From contig JAYWHK010000292.1 of NCBI GenBank assembly GCA_043777755.1, positions 1 through 45,419 of the forward strand: a stretch of DNA of 45,419 nucleotides, read 5' to 3'. The position numbers and the translations under genes were made by a program. The notes below the pieces were generated by a model. It was not told the DNA's origin. It saw only the letters and a program-made list of their open reading frames with translations, and searched no databases. This DNA comes from CANHEE01 sp043777755. Lineage in GTDB: Bacteria; Bacteroidota; Bacteroidia; Chitinophagales; Saprospiraceae. Shown here in pieces: positions 14,685-23,283 of the stretch (position 1 is the stretch's first letter; each line of letters begins with the position of its first letter).

Positions 14685-15812
14685 ATGATATTATTTTCAG
14701 ACGATACATTCAGTATTATTGTAGTTATTTTTTTAATTATTATTATAACCTTTGTTTGGCGTACATTACGAGCAGTCAGTCATCTCCTGCCTCAAAACCT
14801 AAGTTGGCAAAGAGTAATCTTACATAGAAATATGCTTTTTCTGCCTATTGTTGTTATGTTAGGCTTATCTATTTATATTTTTCAAGAAGAAAAAATAAAA
14901 AAGCAAGGCATTATCAATACCTATTCAGCTACAATTACCAAAATTGACACAAGCGAAATCTGGCAAGCTCCAGACATCGCAGCGATTCCTGACGAATATC
15001 CTAATAAAAAAGAAATCCTCTACGGGCGCACTTTGATTGCCAATACCGCTGATTATTTTGGACCAAAAGGCATCGTGAAACCAATTTCCAATGGCATGAA
15101 TTGCCAAAATTGCCACCTCCAAGCGGGTACAAAACCTTTTGGAAATAACTACAGTGCGGTGGCTTCTACTTACCCAAGATTTAGGGCAAGAAGTGGAACG
15201 CAAGAAACGATTCACAAGCGCATCAATGATTGTTTTCAGCGAAGTCTAAACGGCGAAGCCTTGGACAGCAATAGTTATGAAATGAAATCTATTGTTGCTT
15301 ATATAAAATGGTTGGGAACAGGTATTCCTAAAAAATTTTCGCCGAAAGGCGTAGGATTGACAAAAGTCAAGTTTTTAGACCGTGCGGCAAATCCAACGCA
15401 AGGTCAAGTTTTGTACCAAACGAAATGTGCCTCTTGCCATGCGGCTGATGGTCAAGGACTTGTGATGCCTGAAGGAAATGGTAGGATTTATCCACCACTT
15501 TGGGGCGATAATAGTTACAATGAAGCAGCAGGATTGTTTCGGATGTCGAATTTTGCAGGTTATATTAAGTCAAATATGCCTTTTGGCGCAAGCTACAACA
15601 ATCCGCAACTCTCCGACGAGGAGGCTTGGGATATTGCCGCTTTTGTCAATTCGCAACCAAGACCTAAACACAAGTTTTTAGCGCAAGATTTTCCAGATAT
15701 TAGTAAAAAGCCATTTGATCATCCATTTGGTCCATTTAAAGATAGCTTTCCCGAAATACAGCATAAGTTTGGTCCATTTAAAGCGATTGTTGATTTTTAT
15801 AAGAAAAAATAA
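14685..15812 (+). CDS. tsdA: Dihaem c-type cytochrome, TsdA-like thiosulfate dehydrogenase
   Basis: 375 residues. TsdA enzymes oxidise two thiosulfates to tetrathionate in the periplasm. Haem site 1 is 'CQNCH' (140-144), inside 'NGMNCQNCHLQAGTKPFGNN', a segment typical of the family. Cys183 in 'INDCFQRSLNG' matches the position of the unusual Cys axial ligand of TsdA. Haem site 2 is 'CASCH' (248-252), with Met298 in 'KSNMPFG' as a likely axial ligand. Unlike the soluble proteins I recall, the N terminus has two hydrophobic helices (about 9-25 and 50-66) joined by a basic loop, so the enzyme is probably membrane-anchored with its haem domains outside. The SoxB-like gene follows 10 bases downstream. 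TsdA-type enzymes can also run as tetrathionate reductases, so direction is not settled by sequence. Confidence 0.85.
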   Translation: MILFSDDTFSIIVVIFLIIIITFVWRTLRAVSHLLPQNLSWQRVILHRNMLFLPIVVMLGLSIYIFQEEKIKKQGIINTYSATITKIDTSEIWQAPDIAAIPDEYPNKKEILYGRTLIANTADYFGPKGIVKPISNGMNCQNCHLQAGTKPFGNNYSAVASTYPRFRARSGTQETIHKRINDCFQRSLNGEALDSNSYEMKSIVAYIKWLGTGIPKKFSPKGVGLTKVKFLDRAANPTQGQVLYQTKCASCHAADGQGLVMPEGNGRIYPPLWGDNSYNEAAGLFRMSNFAGYIKSNMPFGASYNNPQLSDEEAWDIAAFVNSQPRPKHKFLAQDFPDISKKPFDHPFGPFKDSFPEIQHKFGPFKAIVDFYKKK

Positions 15813-15822
15813 AAATAAAAAT

Positions 15823-17502
15823 ATGTCACGTAGAAATTTCTTAAAAAACACCATACTTGGTACGGCAGCAGCTGTTACACCGAGTATTTCTTTTGCAAAA
15901 AACGATTCACAACACATTGATAATGAGCATTTTGATAAAGATGAAAAAATAACTAAAAACGTTATTTCGCTACTCCAAACCACTGATGTGCATTGTCAAA
16001 TTCATCCGCACGATGAATTGTTTTGGGAAAACGAACAAATTACGTTTCGCAAAACGGCTGGTTATGCACAATTAGCAACGGTTTTTGACGGCATCAAAAA
16101 GAAAAATCCCGATACGTTTATCGTAGATACAGGCGATATGTTTCAAGGTTCGATGTTATCAGTCAAGACGACGGGCGATGCGTATATTGAGATTTTGAAT
16201 GCTTTGGGCTACGACCTTTATTTGCCAGGCAACTGGGAAGTTATTTATTATAAGAAAAAAATGCAACGATTGTTGGGCGCACTCAATGCACCAAAGGTTT
16301 GCGCTAATATGTTCCACGATTTGGGCGAAGGCAAGCGTGGCGAATTGATTTTTCCGCCTTATCATATTTGGTCACGTCAAGGCGTGAAAATTGGATTTTT
16401 GGGTTATACCGATCATCTTGTGCCAGTTCGTCAATCGCCAAATTACAGCAAAGGTATTATTTATAGTAAGCCCGAAGAAAATTTGGCGTATTATGTCAAT
16501 GTCTTAAAAGAGCAAGAACAATGCGATTTTGTGATTATTTTGGCACATTTGGGGCTTTCGCAGCAGTTGAATTTGGCAAATTTACCCGAATGTGAAGGTG
16601 TAAATTATATTTTTGGTGGCGATACGCACGAGCGTGTTCGCAAACCAATTCAATGTAAATATGCAAAAGTGGTTGAGCCTGGCGCATTTGGTTCTTTTGT
16701 CGGCAGACTTGATTTAACGATTGAAAATGGCAAAATCGTAGGCGAAAAATATGAATTAATAGAAGTTGATGCTAAAAAATTCAAGCCAAAACCAAGCGTA
16801 AAAGCCTTGATTGATGCCCAAGAAAAACCTTTTGCGGAGCTTATCAATAAAGTGCATGGTTATTCGACTGTGCCTTTGTACCGTTATTTTGTCGTCGAAA
16901 ATACGATTGATACTTTGATAATTGATGCGTTGATGTGGAAAGTAAAAACGGATATTGTCGTATCAAATGGCTTTCGTTTTTGTCCGCCACGCAACTTAAA
17001 TGCTGATGGAAAAGCGGAAATTACGGAAGGCTATATTTTCGATATGTTGCCTGTGGACTCGCAAGTTCGGACGGCGGTTGTAACTGGAAAACAACTCAAA
17101 GAATGGCTCGAAAAAGAACTACAAAATGTGTTTGCAAAAGATGCTTCTAAGCGGTTTGGCGGTTGGGTAATCAAAATGAAGGGCATGAAAATGACCTTTA
17201 AAGCACACGAAGACATGGGAAAACGGGTACAAAGCATCGAAATTGCTGGAAAATCCTTAGAATTAGACAAAGAATACAGCATTGCTGCTTGTGAGCGTGA
17301 TGGCGACCCCGAAACGATGTTGTGTCGTATTCCGAATGTCAAAAATGGAAAAAACACACCTTATTCCTTACATCAAGTAATGCGGGATTATGTCAGCCAA
17401 AATTCGCCAATTACACCTACGCCTCATGGAAATGTGACAATATTAGACGAACCGCAAACGTTATTGTCGCAAGTTTTTGGCGTGGATTATAAATTTGTTT
17501 AA
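15823..17502 (+). CDS. Tat-exported SoxB-like metallophosphatase-fold protein (putative thiosulfohydrolase)
   Basis: 559 residues from ATG 15823, which gives a twin-arginine signal ('MSRRNFLKNTILGTAAA'). The frame opens further upstream at 15715, but that part overlaps the cytochrome gene. The N-terminal metallophosphatase domain shows Asp55 and His57 ('TTDVHCQ'), Asp105 ('DTGDMFQGS'), Asn137 ('PGNWE'), His242 ('LAHLG') and His269 ('GGDTHER'), the dimetal ligand set. At the position where 5'-nucleotidases read GNHE this protein has a Trp; SoxB proteins read G-H-W-E there. The C-terminal 5'-nucleotidase domain (about 360-545) includes 'SNGFRFCPP' and 'GGWVIKMKGM', again closer to SoxB. SoxB hydrolyses sulfate from sulfur bound to SoxYZ, but no other sox gene is present here. 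A general 5'-nucleotidase is the alternative. Confidence 0.75.
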   Translation: MSRRNFLKNTILGTAAAVTPSISFAKNDSQHIDNEHFDKDEKITKNVISLLQTTDVHCQIHPHDELFWENEQITFRKTAGYAQLATVFDGIKKKNPDTFIVDTGDMFQGSMLSVKTTGDAYIEILNALGYDLYLPGNWEVIYYKKKMQRLLGALNAPKVCANMFHDLGEGKRGELIFPPYHIWSRQGVKIGFLGYTDHLVPVRQSPNYSKGIIYSKPEENLAYYVNVLKEQEQCDFVIILAHLGLSQQLNLANLPECEGVNYIFGGDTHERVRKPIQCKYAKVVEPGAFGSFVGRLDLTIENGKIVGEKYELIEVDAKKFKPKPSVKALIDAQEKPFAELINKVHGYSTVPLYRYFVVENTIDTLIIDALMWKVKTDIVVSNGFRFCPPRNLNADGKAEITEGYIFDMLPVDSQVRTAVVTGKQLKEWLEKELQNVFAKDASKRFGGWVIKMKGMKMTFKAHEDMGKRVQSIEIAGKSLELDKEYSIAACERDGDPETMLCRIPNVKNGKNTPYSLHQVMRDYVSQNSPITPTPHGNVTILDEPQTLLSQVFGVDYKFV

Positions 17503-17521
17503 AGAAAAACACATATATTTG
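17495..17521 (+). promoter_or_regulatory. Predicted promoter of the S9 peptidase gene
   Basis: TTG at 17495-17497, 16 bases, then TATATTTG (17514-17521), matching the Bacteroidota TTG/TAnnTTTG pattern. It ends 20 bases before the start codon and overlaps the end of the SoxB-like gene, so the peptidase can be transcribed on its own. Confidence 0.6.
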
Positions 17522-17541
17522 CAAAATTAAAAATTAAAACT

Positions 17542-19965
17542 ATGAAAAAAATTATCTTTTTTCTTATACTATCTTTTTTTCTTATGCTACAAAATGCTGG
17601 CGCACAGTCACAACAATACATGAAACCGCCATCGGAGATTATGGCATTGGCGGATATTCAATTAGCACCTTCGGTTTTTGCGGATAGGGCGAACAAGCAC
17701 TTGATTATGCTCAGTCGTCCTGGCTACAAATCCCTTGAAGAACTGGCAGAAGATGAACTCAAATTGGCTGGAATTCGTATCAATCCTGCAAATTTCAATG
17801 CGGCTCGTACCAACTATTATACCGCTATTGAGATTTTAGACATCGAAACGGGCAAAAAAACAACAGTTAAAGGTTTGCCTGAAAATGTTCGCATAGAATA
17901 TCCTGCGCTTTCTCCACAAAATACTTATTTTTCTTTTGTAAGCGTTTTGCGTGACGGTATGGAATTGTATATTGTTGAAATAAAAACAGGTATTGCTCGT
18001 AAAATCTCTACCGCCAACTTGACTGCTGTTATGGGAATGCCTTATGTTTGGTCGCCAGATGACAGCTCGATTTATTGTCGTTGGTTGGCTGAAAAAACAA
18101 AATATCCAGAAGCAAAAGTATTGCCAACAGGGCCCGCAGTACAAGAAGCAACAGGCTCGAAAGCTCCTGCACGCACGTACCAAGATTTATTAAAAAATCC
18201 TTCTGACGAGAAAAAATTTGATTTTTACGCTACGTCTTCCGTTGTGAAAATTGATGTAAAAAAAGGCAATGTCACCTCAGTTTTAGGCAATGGTATTTAT
18301 AAAGGAATGACACTTTCTCCTGATGGACAATATTTGATGAGTTACGAAGTTCAACGTCCTTATTCTTATACGCTGCCTTATTCTCGTTTTCCTTTCAAAG
18401 TCAATATTTATGATAAAAATGGAAAATTAATCAAAAATTTAGTAGAAAAACCTTTACAAGAAAACATTCCAAATGGTTTTTCAGCGTGTGAGATTGGTCC
18501 AAGAAACATTGGTTGGCGTTCCGACAAGGCTTCCTCACTTTATTATGTAGAAGCTCAGGACGGTGGCGACCCAGCCAAAGAAGTTCCTTTTCGTGATAAA
18601 ATCTATCGTTTAGAAGCTCCTTTCAATGGCACTCCTCAATTCATTGCACAAACCATCAACCGTTATGCAGGCATGACTTTTGGCAACAATCAATTGGCAA
18701 TCGTGAGTGATTACTGGTGGAAAACCCGCAATACGAAGTCTTACATCATCAATCCAAATATTGAAAATACGACTGCAAAAACGATTTTTGACCGTAGTTC
18801 AGAAGATTATTACGGCGACCCAGGAAGTTTTGATACAGAAGCAAACGAATATGGTCGTTATGTTTTGAAAATGAGTAAAGACCAAACCAAACTTTACCTA
18901 CAAGGCGAAGGTTACACTCCAGAAGGCAATCGCCCATTTTTAGACGAGTACAGTTTGGTGGACGGAAAAACAAAACGTCTTTGGCAAGCTGATGGTAAAA
19001 ACACTTATGAGCAAGTCATAGAAATTATGGACATTGAAAAAGGAAAACTTCTGACCCGTGTGGAAAGTCCAAAAGTCTATCCTAATTTTTATGTTCGTAC
19101 TTTTGGTGAAAAACCAGATTTGAAACAAGTAACAGATATTCCGAATCCTTACAAAGCCTTAGAAAACGTCATCAAAGAAAAGATAACGTATAAGCGTGAA
19201 GATGGACAAGAATTGTACGCAACACTCTATCTTCCAGCAGGTTATGACAAAGCCCGTGATGGAAAACTACCTGTTTTGATGGAGGCTTATCCAACAGAAT
19301 ACAAAGACAACAAAGCCGCTGGACAAGTCCGTGAGTCACCTCATGCTTTTGTGGCGATAAACTGGGCTTCGCCTTTGTTTTGGGTCGCAAAAGGTTTTGC
19401 TGTATTGGAAGATACACAATTTCCAATCGTCGGAAAAGACAAAGAAGAACCAAATGATACGTACATCACACAATTGGTGGCGAATGCTCGTGCAGCCATC
19501 AAAGCCGTAGATGAAAAAGGCGTTGGCGATGCTAAACGTGTCGCTTGTATGGGACACTCTTATGGCGGATTTATGGTTGCTAACTTATTGGCACACAGCG
19601 ATTTGTTCGCAGCTGGCATTGCTCGAAGTGGTGCATACAACCGTAGTCTAACGCCATTTGGTTTTCAGTCGGAAGAACGCACTTATTGGGAGGCACAAAA
19701 AGTCTATAACGACATGGCACCTTTCAATTTTGCAGACAAATTAAAAACACCTATTTTGTTTATTCACGGTGAAGCGGACAACAATCCTGGCACTTTCACG
19801 CTACAATCAGAGCGAATGTTTCAAGCGGTAAAAGGCTTGGGCGGTGTTGCCCGTTTGGTTTTGTTGCCTTATGAAAGCCACGGTTACGCTGCGAAAGAAA
19901 ATATTTTCCACATGCTTTGGGAAATGGACACTTGGTTGGAAAAATATGTGAAGAATAAAAAGTAG
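17542..19965 (+). CDS. S9 family serine peptidase (prolyl oligopeptidase-type, glutamyl endopeptidase-like)
   Basis: 807 residues with an N-terminal signal peptide ('MKKIIFFLILSFFLMLQNAGA'), so periplasmic or exported. The first two thirds form the beta-propeller part of S9 enzymes, with 'LSPDGQYLMSYEV' and 'YVWSPDDSSIYCRW' type blades. The C-terminal alpha/beta hydrolase domain carries the triad: Ser673 in 'GHSYGGF', Asp746 in 'HGEADNNPG' and His780 in 'ESHGYAAKEN'. The 'PPSEIMALAD' start of the mature part and the overall length fit the S9D-like group, for which Glu-specific cleavage is described; specificity here is inferred. It would degrade oligopeptides in the periplasm. It is a single gene with its own predicted promoter and a strong terminator. 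Confidence 0.9.
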   Translation: MKKIIFFLILSFFLMLQNAGAQSQQYMKPPSEIMALADIQLAPSVFADRANKHLIMLSRPGYKSLEELAEDELKLAGIRINPANFNAARTNYYTAIEILDIETGKKTTVKGLPENVRIEYPALSPQNTYFSFVSVLRDGMELYIVEIKTGIARKISTANLTAVMGMPYVWSPDDSSIYCRWLAEKTKYPEAKVLPTGPAVQEATGSKAPARTYQDLLKNPSDEKKFDFYATSSVVKIDVKKGNVTSVLGNGIYKGMTLSPDGQYLMSYEVQRPYSYTLPYSRFPFKVNIYDKNGKLIKNLVEKPLQENIPNGFSACEIGPRNIGWRSDKASSLYYVEAQDGGDPAKEVPFRDKIYRLEAPFNGTPQFIAQTINRYAGMTFGNNQLAIVSDYWWKTRNTKSYIINPNIENTTAKTIFDRSSEDYYGDPGSFDTEANEYGRYVLKMSKDQTKLYLQGEGYTPEGNRPFLDEYSLVDGKTKRLWQADGKNTYEQVIEIMDIEKGKLLTRVESPKVYPNFYVRTFGEKPDLKQVTDIPNPYKALENVIKEKITYKREDGQELYATLYLPAGYDKARDGKLPVLMEAYPTEYKDNKAAGQVRESPHAFVAINWASPLFWVAKGFAVLEDTQFPIVGKDKEEPNDTYITQLVANARAAIKAVDEKGVGDAKRVACMGHSYGGFMVANLLAHSDLFAAGIARSGAYNRSLTPFGFQSEERTYWEAQKVYNDMAPFNFADKLKTPILFIHGEADNNPGTFTLQSERMFQAVKGLGGVARLVLLPYESHGYAAKENIFHMLWEMDTWLEKYVKNKK

Positions 19966-19975
19966 AATAAAAAGT

Positions 19976-20010
19976 AAAAAGGTTGATTGCTAACACAATC
20001 AACCTTTTTT
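19976..20010 (+). terminator. Intrinsic terminator after the S9 peptidase gene
   Basis: A-tract, stem ggttgattg (19981-19989) with caatcaacc (19996-20004), then six T residues. It starts 11 bases after the stop codon. Any start codon for the next gene inside this hairpin is unlikely to be used. Confidence 0.9.
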
Positions 20011-20075
20011 ATTGGCTATATTTACTATATTTTGAACAACTTAAACTAATTCCCTCCTTTTCCGTTTTAAAAAGT

Positions 20076-21305
20076 GTGAAAAATCGTCGTGGAATTTTAT
20101 TATTATTTATTGCCAATTTCATCTCAGGAATTGCGCAAGGCATTGCTATGATTGCCATTCCTTGGTATTTTGCCAAAGCGAGTGCAATGGGGCTTTTTGG
20201 ATTGATTTACTTCTGTTCCAATGCTTTATCTTTGATGTGGTCACCCTATTCGGGAACTTTGATTGATAAATACAATCGCCAACGTATTTTTTTAGCCTTG
20301 TGTTTGGTTATGGGCTTATTGGAAGGGCTGATTCTGTTGATAGGCAAGACAACTTTCGATGGTGTAGGACTTTGGGGCGCAGGAGCTGTTTTTGTTCTCA
20401 CCTCACTCAATTACAACATTCATTACAACAATCTTTATGCTTTTTCGCAAGAAATAATTGAGGAGAAATACATCAAAAAACTAAGCTCTTACATGGAAGT
20501 TAGCAATCAAGTTGCTGCCATGTTAGCTGGCGGCACAGCCGCTTTTTTGCTTGATGGCACGGCTACAAATGCTTGGATTTCGATAAAAGCATGGTCGATT
20601 GAGGAGATTTTTTTCGCTGACATGACGACCTATTTCATTGCTTTCATTATTTTATACAACATTGATTATGAACGTTTTATTTTCAAAAAAGAAATAGAAA
20701 ACGGTGGTTTTATTACTCGCCTAAAAGCTGGATTAACTTACCTGAAGCAAGATATGCAATTGTTTTGGTTTGGGCTTTTGTCATTGAATATTTTTGCAAC
20801 TTTGATGGTTTTCGAGTTTATGGGTTCGGCTATGTATGTCAAATCCATACTCAAAAGCGGCGGTGATATTTTTGCTTTGGTGGACTTATTTTATGGATTG
20901 GGCGCAGCAAGCGCAGGACTATTGATTCAACGTATTTTTGCCAAAATAGACTTAAAAAACTCAGTAGTGTTTTTGACTTTTTTGACCGCTTGTTCTTATG
21001 CAATGATGTGGTTTTTCCCAACAGCTTCCTTGTACCTTTTTTTGATGTTTGTAATAGGGATTACGAATGCTGGAACACGCATACAACGGGTGACTTATAT
21101 TTTCCAACACATTGATAATCAATATTTTGGAAGGGTGAACAGTGTTTTTTCTTTTATCAATATTTTGAGTCGGATGTTTTTTATTGCATTGATTTCAACG
21201 CCTTTCTTTTTAAATGAAAATGTAATCAGAATTTTTCCAGTTTTCATCGTTTTTTTATTCACAACCTGCTATTTTTTAATAAAATTACAAAACAAGGTAA
21301 GTTAA
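20076..21305 (+). CDS. MFS-type transporter
   Basis: About 409 residues from GTG 20076 with some 12 hydrophobic helices. Features typical of MFS exporters: an N-terminal helix 'LLLFIANFISGIAQGIAMIA', the loop 2-3 motif region 'PYSGTLIDKYNRQRIFL' (the G-x-L-x-D-R-x-x-R-R motif in a divergent form), and a second half beginning about 'YLKQDMQLFWFGLLSLNIFA'. It resembles the MFS_3/enterobactin-exporter-like group; the substrate is unknown. The frame extends upstream to a TTG at 19983, but that codon is inside the preceding terminator. GTG 20076 is the first start giving a short charged N terminus ('KNRRG') before helix 1. It is a single-gene unit with no clear regulator nearby. Confidence 0.8.
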   Translation: MKNRRGILLLFIANFISGIAQGIAMIAIPWYFAKASAMGLFGLIYFCSNALSLMWSPYSGTLIDKYNRQRIFLALCLVMGLLEGLILLIGKTTFDGVGLWGAGAVFVLTSLNYNIHYNNLYAFSQEIIEEKYIKKLSSYMEVSNQVAAMLAGGTAAFLLDGTATNAWISIKAWSIEEIFFADMTTYFIAFIILYNIDYERFIFKKEIENGGFITRLKAGLTYLKQDMQLFWFGLLSLNIFATLMVFEFMGSAMYVKSILKSGGDIFALVDLFYGLGAASAGLLIQRIFAKIDLKNSVVFLTFLTACSYAMMWFFPTASLYLFLMFVIGITNAGTRIQRVTYIFQHIDNQYFGRVNSVFSFINILSRMFFIALISTPFFLNENVIRIFPVFIVFLFTTCYFLIKLQNKVS

Positions 21306-21354
21306 ATACAATGTTTGAAAAAGCTGGTTCTTTTAAAGTTTTTGTGGTAAGCCT

Positions 21355-21449
21355 TTGTAAGGGCGACTTTCCCGAAGGGACTCCTTTGGTAGCAGTCGCA
21401 CCTTCTACGCTTGCCAACGTAACGTGTGCGACTTAAGTCGCCCTTACAA
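21355..21449. repeat. Inverted-repeat element of about 95 bp
   Basis: Perfect 15-bp terminal inverted repeats, ttgtaagggcgactt (21355-21369) and aagtcgcccttacaa (21435-21449), with an inner pair agtcgcac (21394-21401) and gtgcgact (21426-21433). It lies in the intergenic region between the MFS gene and the M48 gene and does not code. It resembles a short MITE or REP-type element and could also act as a terminator for the MFS transcript, though it lacks a T tract. Confidence 0.7.
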
Positions 21450-21530
21450 TGCAAAAAGCCAATTATTTGTTATAAATTGGTTTTTTTTGAATAAAAAGTT
21501 AAAATTTTACACTAAAAACAATTTTAACAG

Positions 21531-21538
21531 TATTTTTG
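21531..21538 (+). promoter_or_regulatory. Predicted -7 box of the M48 protease gene
   Basis: TATTTTTG fits TAnnTTTG and lies 43 bases before the preferred ATG at 21581. The -33 region (ttttac near 21505) is a weak match. Confidence 0.4.
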
Positions 21539-21580
21539 TGCTTTCTGAAAAATTTTCATCACAAAAAAAACTTTAAAATT

Positions 21581-23074
21581 ATGAAAAAAACAACATTTCA
21601 CATAGCTGTTTTAAGTGTTTTTGCACTACTTTGGGCTTCCTGCGCTCGAAATCCTGTAACAGGAAAAAAACAATTGAGTTTAATGTCCGAAGGACAAGAA
21701 AAATCACTTGGAAAAGAATCCGACCCACAGATTGTAGCAAGTTTTGGAAAGTACGAAGACCAAAGTTTGCAAGATTTTATCAATGCAAAAGGGCAAGAAA
21801 TGGCTCGTATTAGCCATCGCCCAACATTAGGTTATGAGTTCAAAGTATTGAATTCGCCCGTCGTAAATGCCTTTGCATTACCAGGAGGTTATATTTATTT
21901 TACGAGAGGAATCATGGCTCATTTTAACAATGAAGCTGAATTTGCAGGTGTTTTGGGACATGAAATTGGTCACGTTACGGCTCGTCACGGCGCACAACAA
22001 CAAACCAAACAAATCTTAATGCAGGTTGGTTTGATTGCAACAATTATCGCCAAGCCTGAATTTATTCAGTTTGCGGAACAAGCACAACAAGGTTTGGGTT
22101 TGATGATGCTAAAATTTGGGCGTGACGATGAAAGTCAGTCTGACAAATTAGGTGTTCAATATTCTACCAAAATTGGCTACGATTCGCACAATATGGCAAA
22201 TTTTTTCAAAACCATTGGTCGTATTTCTGAAAAAGATGGCGCAAGAATGCCAGCTTTTCTTTCTACCCATCCTGACCCAGCGGATCGTTTTAACAATGTA
22301 AATAAATTGTCTGATGAAGCACAAAAAACATTGGATAAAAACGCCTTGAAAGTAAATCGTGAAAGTTATTTGCGTATGATTGAAGGCTTGGTGTATGGCG
22401 AAGACCCAAGAGAAGGTTATGTAGAAGGTAATGCTTTTTATCATCCTGAACTAAAATTTCAATTTCCCGTGCCACAAGGTTGGAAAACGCAAAACACACC
22501 ACAACAATTTGCGATGGTTGATCCAAGCGAAAAAGCGATGATGGTTTTGACACTTGCACAAGGCACGAGCTTGGAACAAGCCGTACAAAACACTTCTAAA
22601 CAATTGAATTTGAATGTTTTACGTACTGAAAATAGAACGATAAATGGTTTACCAGCAATCGCAGTAGCAGCAGAAGTGGCACAACAAACACAGCAAACGC
22701 AGCAAGGCATGAGCAATGCCAACGGGCAACAAGCACAATCTGCGCCCAAAACAGGCGTTTTGAGCTATTACATTCAGTACAACAACCTGATTTATGTCAT
22801 TCACGGTGTTGCGCAAGATGCAAACTATATGTCTTACGCTCCGACTTTCAAAAATACAATGGAAGGTTTTAGGGCTTTGACTGATCAGTCTAAAATTAAC
22901 GTAACTCCTGAAAAAATCCGTATAAAACCTGCACCAAGAAGTGCTACTTTAGGAGAAATTTTGAATACTTGGAATGTTCCTCAAAAACGTCAAGAAGAAA
23001 TGGCAATTTTGAATAGTATGTATTTAACAACACAAGTGAGCAGTGGAACGTTACTCAAAACAATTGGAAAGTAA
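21581..23074 (+). CDS. M48 family metalloprotease, lipoprotein
   Basis: 497 residues from ATG 21581; an upstream in-frame start at 21536 would add 15 residues with no signal character. The N terminus 'MKKTTFHIAVLSVFALLWASC' is a lipoprotein signal with Cys21 as the lipidated residue. The zinc site is 'HEIGHVTARH' (His127, Glu128, His131), and the third ligand is probably Glu184 in 'DDESQSDKLG'. The start of the mature part ('CARNPVTGKKQLSLMSEGQE') is the conserved opening of the periplasmic BepA/LoiP-like M48 group, which handles outer-membrane protein quality control. The C-terminal 190 residues form a separate module around a Gln-rich stretch ('QQTQQTQQG'). It is monocistronic. Confidence 0.9.
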   Translation: MKKTTFHIAVLSVFALLWASCARNPVTGKKQLSLMSEGQEKSLGKESDPQIVASFGKYEDQSLQDFINAKGQEMARISHRPTLGYEFKVLNSPVVNAFALPGGYIYFTRGIMAHFNNEAEFAGVLGHEIGHVTARHGAQQQTKQILMQVGLIATIIAKPEFIQFAEQAQQGLGLMMLKFGRDDESQSDKLGVQYSTKIGYDSHNMANFFKTIGRISEKDGARMPAFLSTHPDPADRFNNVNKLSDEAQKTLDKNALKVNRESYLRMIEGLVYGEDPREGYVEGNAFYHPELKFQFPVPQGWKTQNTPQQFAMVDPSEKAMMVLTLAQGTSLEQAVQNTSKQLNLNVLRTENRTINGLPAIAVAAEVAQQTQQTQQGMSNANGQQAQSAPKTGVLSYYIQYNNLIYVIHGVAQDANYMSYAPTFKNTMEGFRALTDQSKINVTPEKIRIKPAPRSATLGEILNTWNVPQKRQEEMAILNSMYLTTQVSSGTLLKTIGK

Positions 23075-23075
23075 A

Positions 23076-23180
23076 ATATTGGAGATTAAATATTTAGAGA
23101 TTAGATATTGGAGATTAGATAGATATTGGAGATTAGATATTTAGAGATTAGATATTAGATATTAGAGATTAGATATTTAG
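23076..23180. repeat. Degenerate tandem repeat of ATTGGAGATTAGATATTTAG-type units
   Basis: Overlapping words tattggagatta, gatatttagagatta and gatattaga repeat about six times directly after the M48 stop codon. Part of the pattern returns in inverted form after the terminator (ctaatatcctaaatatccaatatctaa, about 23248-23275), so the block flanks the terminator on both sides. Spacing is irregular and there are no spacers of constant length, so this is not a CRISPR array. Confidence 0.75.
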
Positions 23181-23201
23181 ACGTAGATTTTCATTTTAGA
23201 T

Positions 23202-23240
23202 AAAAAAAGCTAACTCAATAAATCGAGTTAGCTTTTTTTT
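23202..23240. terminator. Bidirectional terminator between convergent M48 and lytic transglycosylase genes
   Basis: Stem aaaaaaagctaactc (23202-23216) with gagttagcttttttt (23225-23239) and an 8-base loop. A or T tracts on both sides serve the plus-strand M48 gene and the minus-strand transglycosylase gene. Confidence 0.9.
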
Positions 23241-23283
23241 ATTAATATCTAATATCCTAAATATCCAATATCTAAATCCCTAA

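Noticed and set aside
15715..15822. Longer N terminus of the SoxB-like protein
   Set aside because: It would overlap the end of the cytochrome gene, and it buries the twin-arginine signal that begins at ATG 15823.
19983..20075. Upstream TTG start of the MFS gene
   Set aside because: The codon lies inside the perfect terminator of the preceding gene.
23076..23280. Possible CRISPR array
   Set aside because: Units are degenerate and contiguous, with no spacers of constant length and no cas genes nearby.
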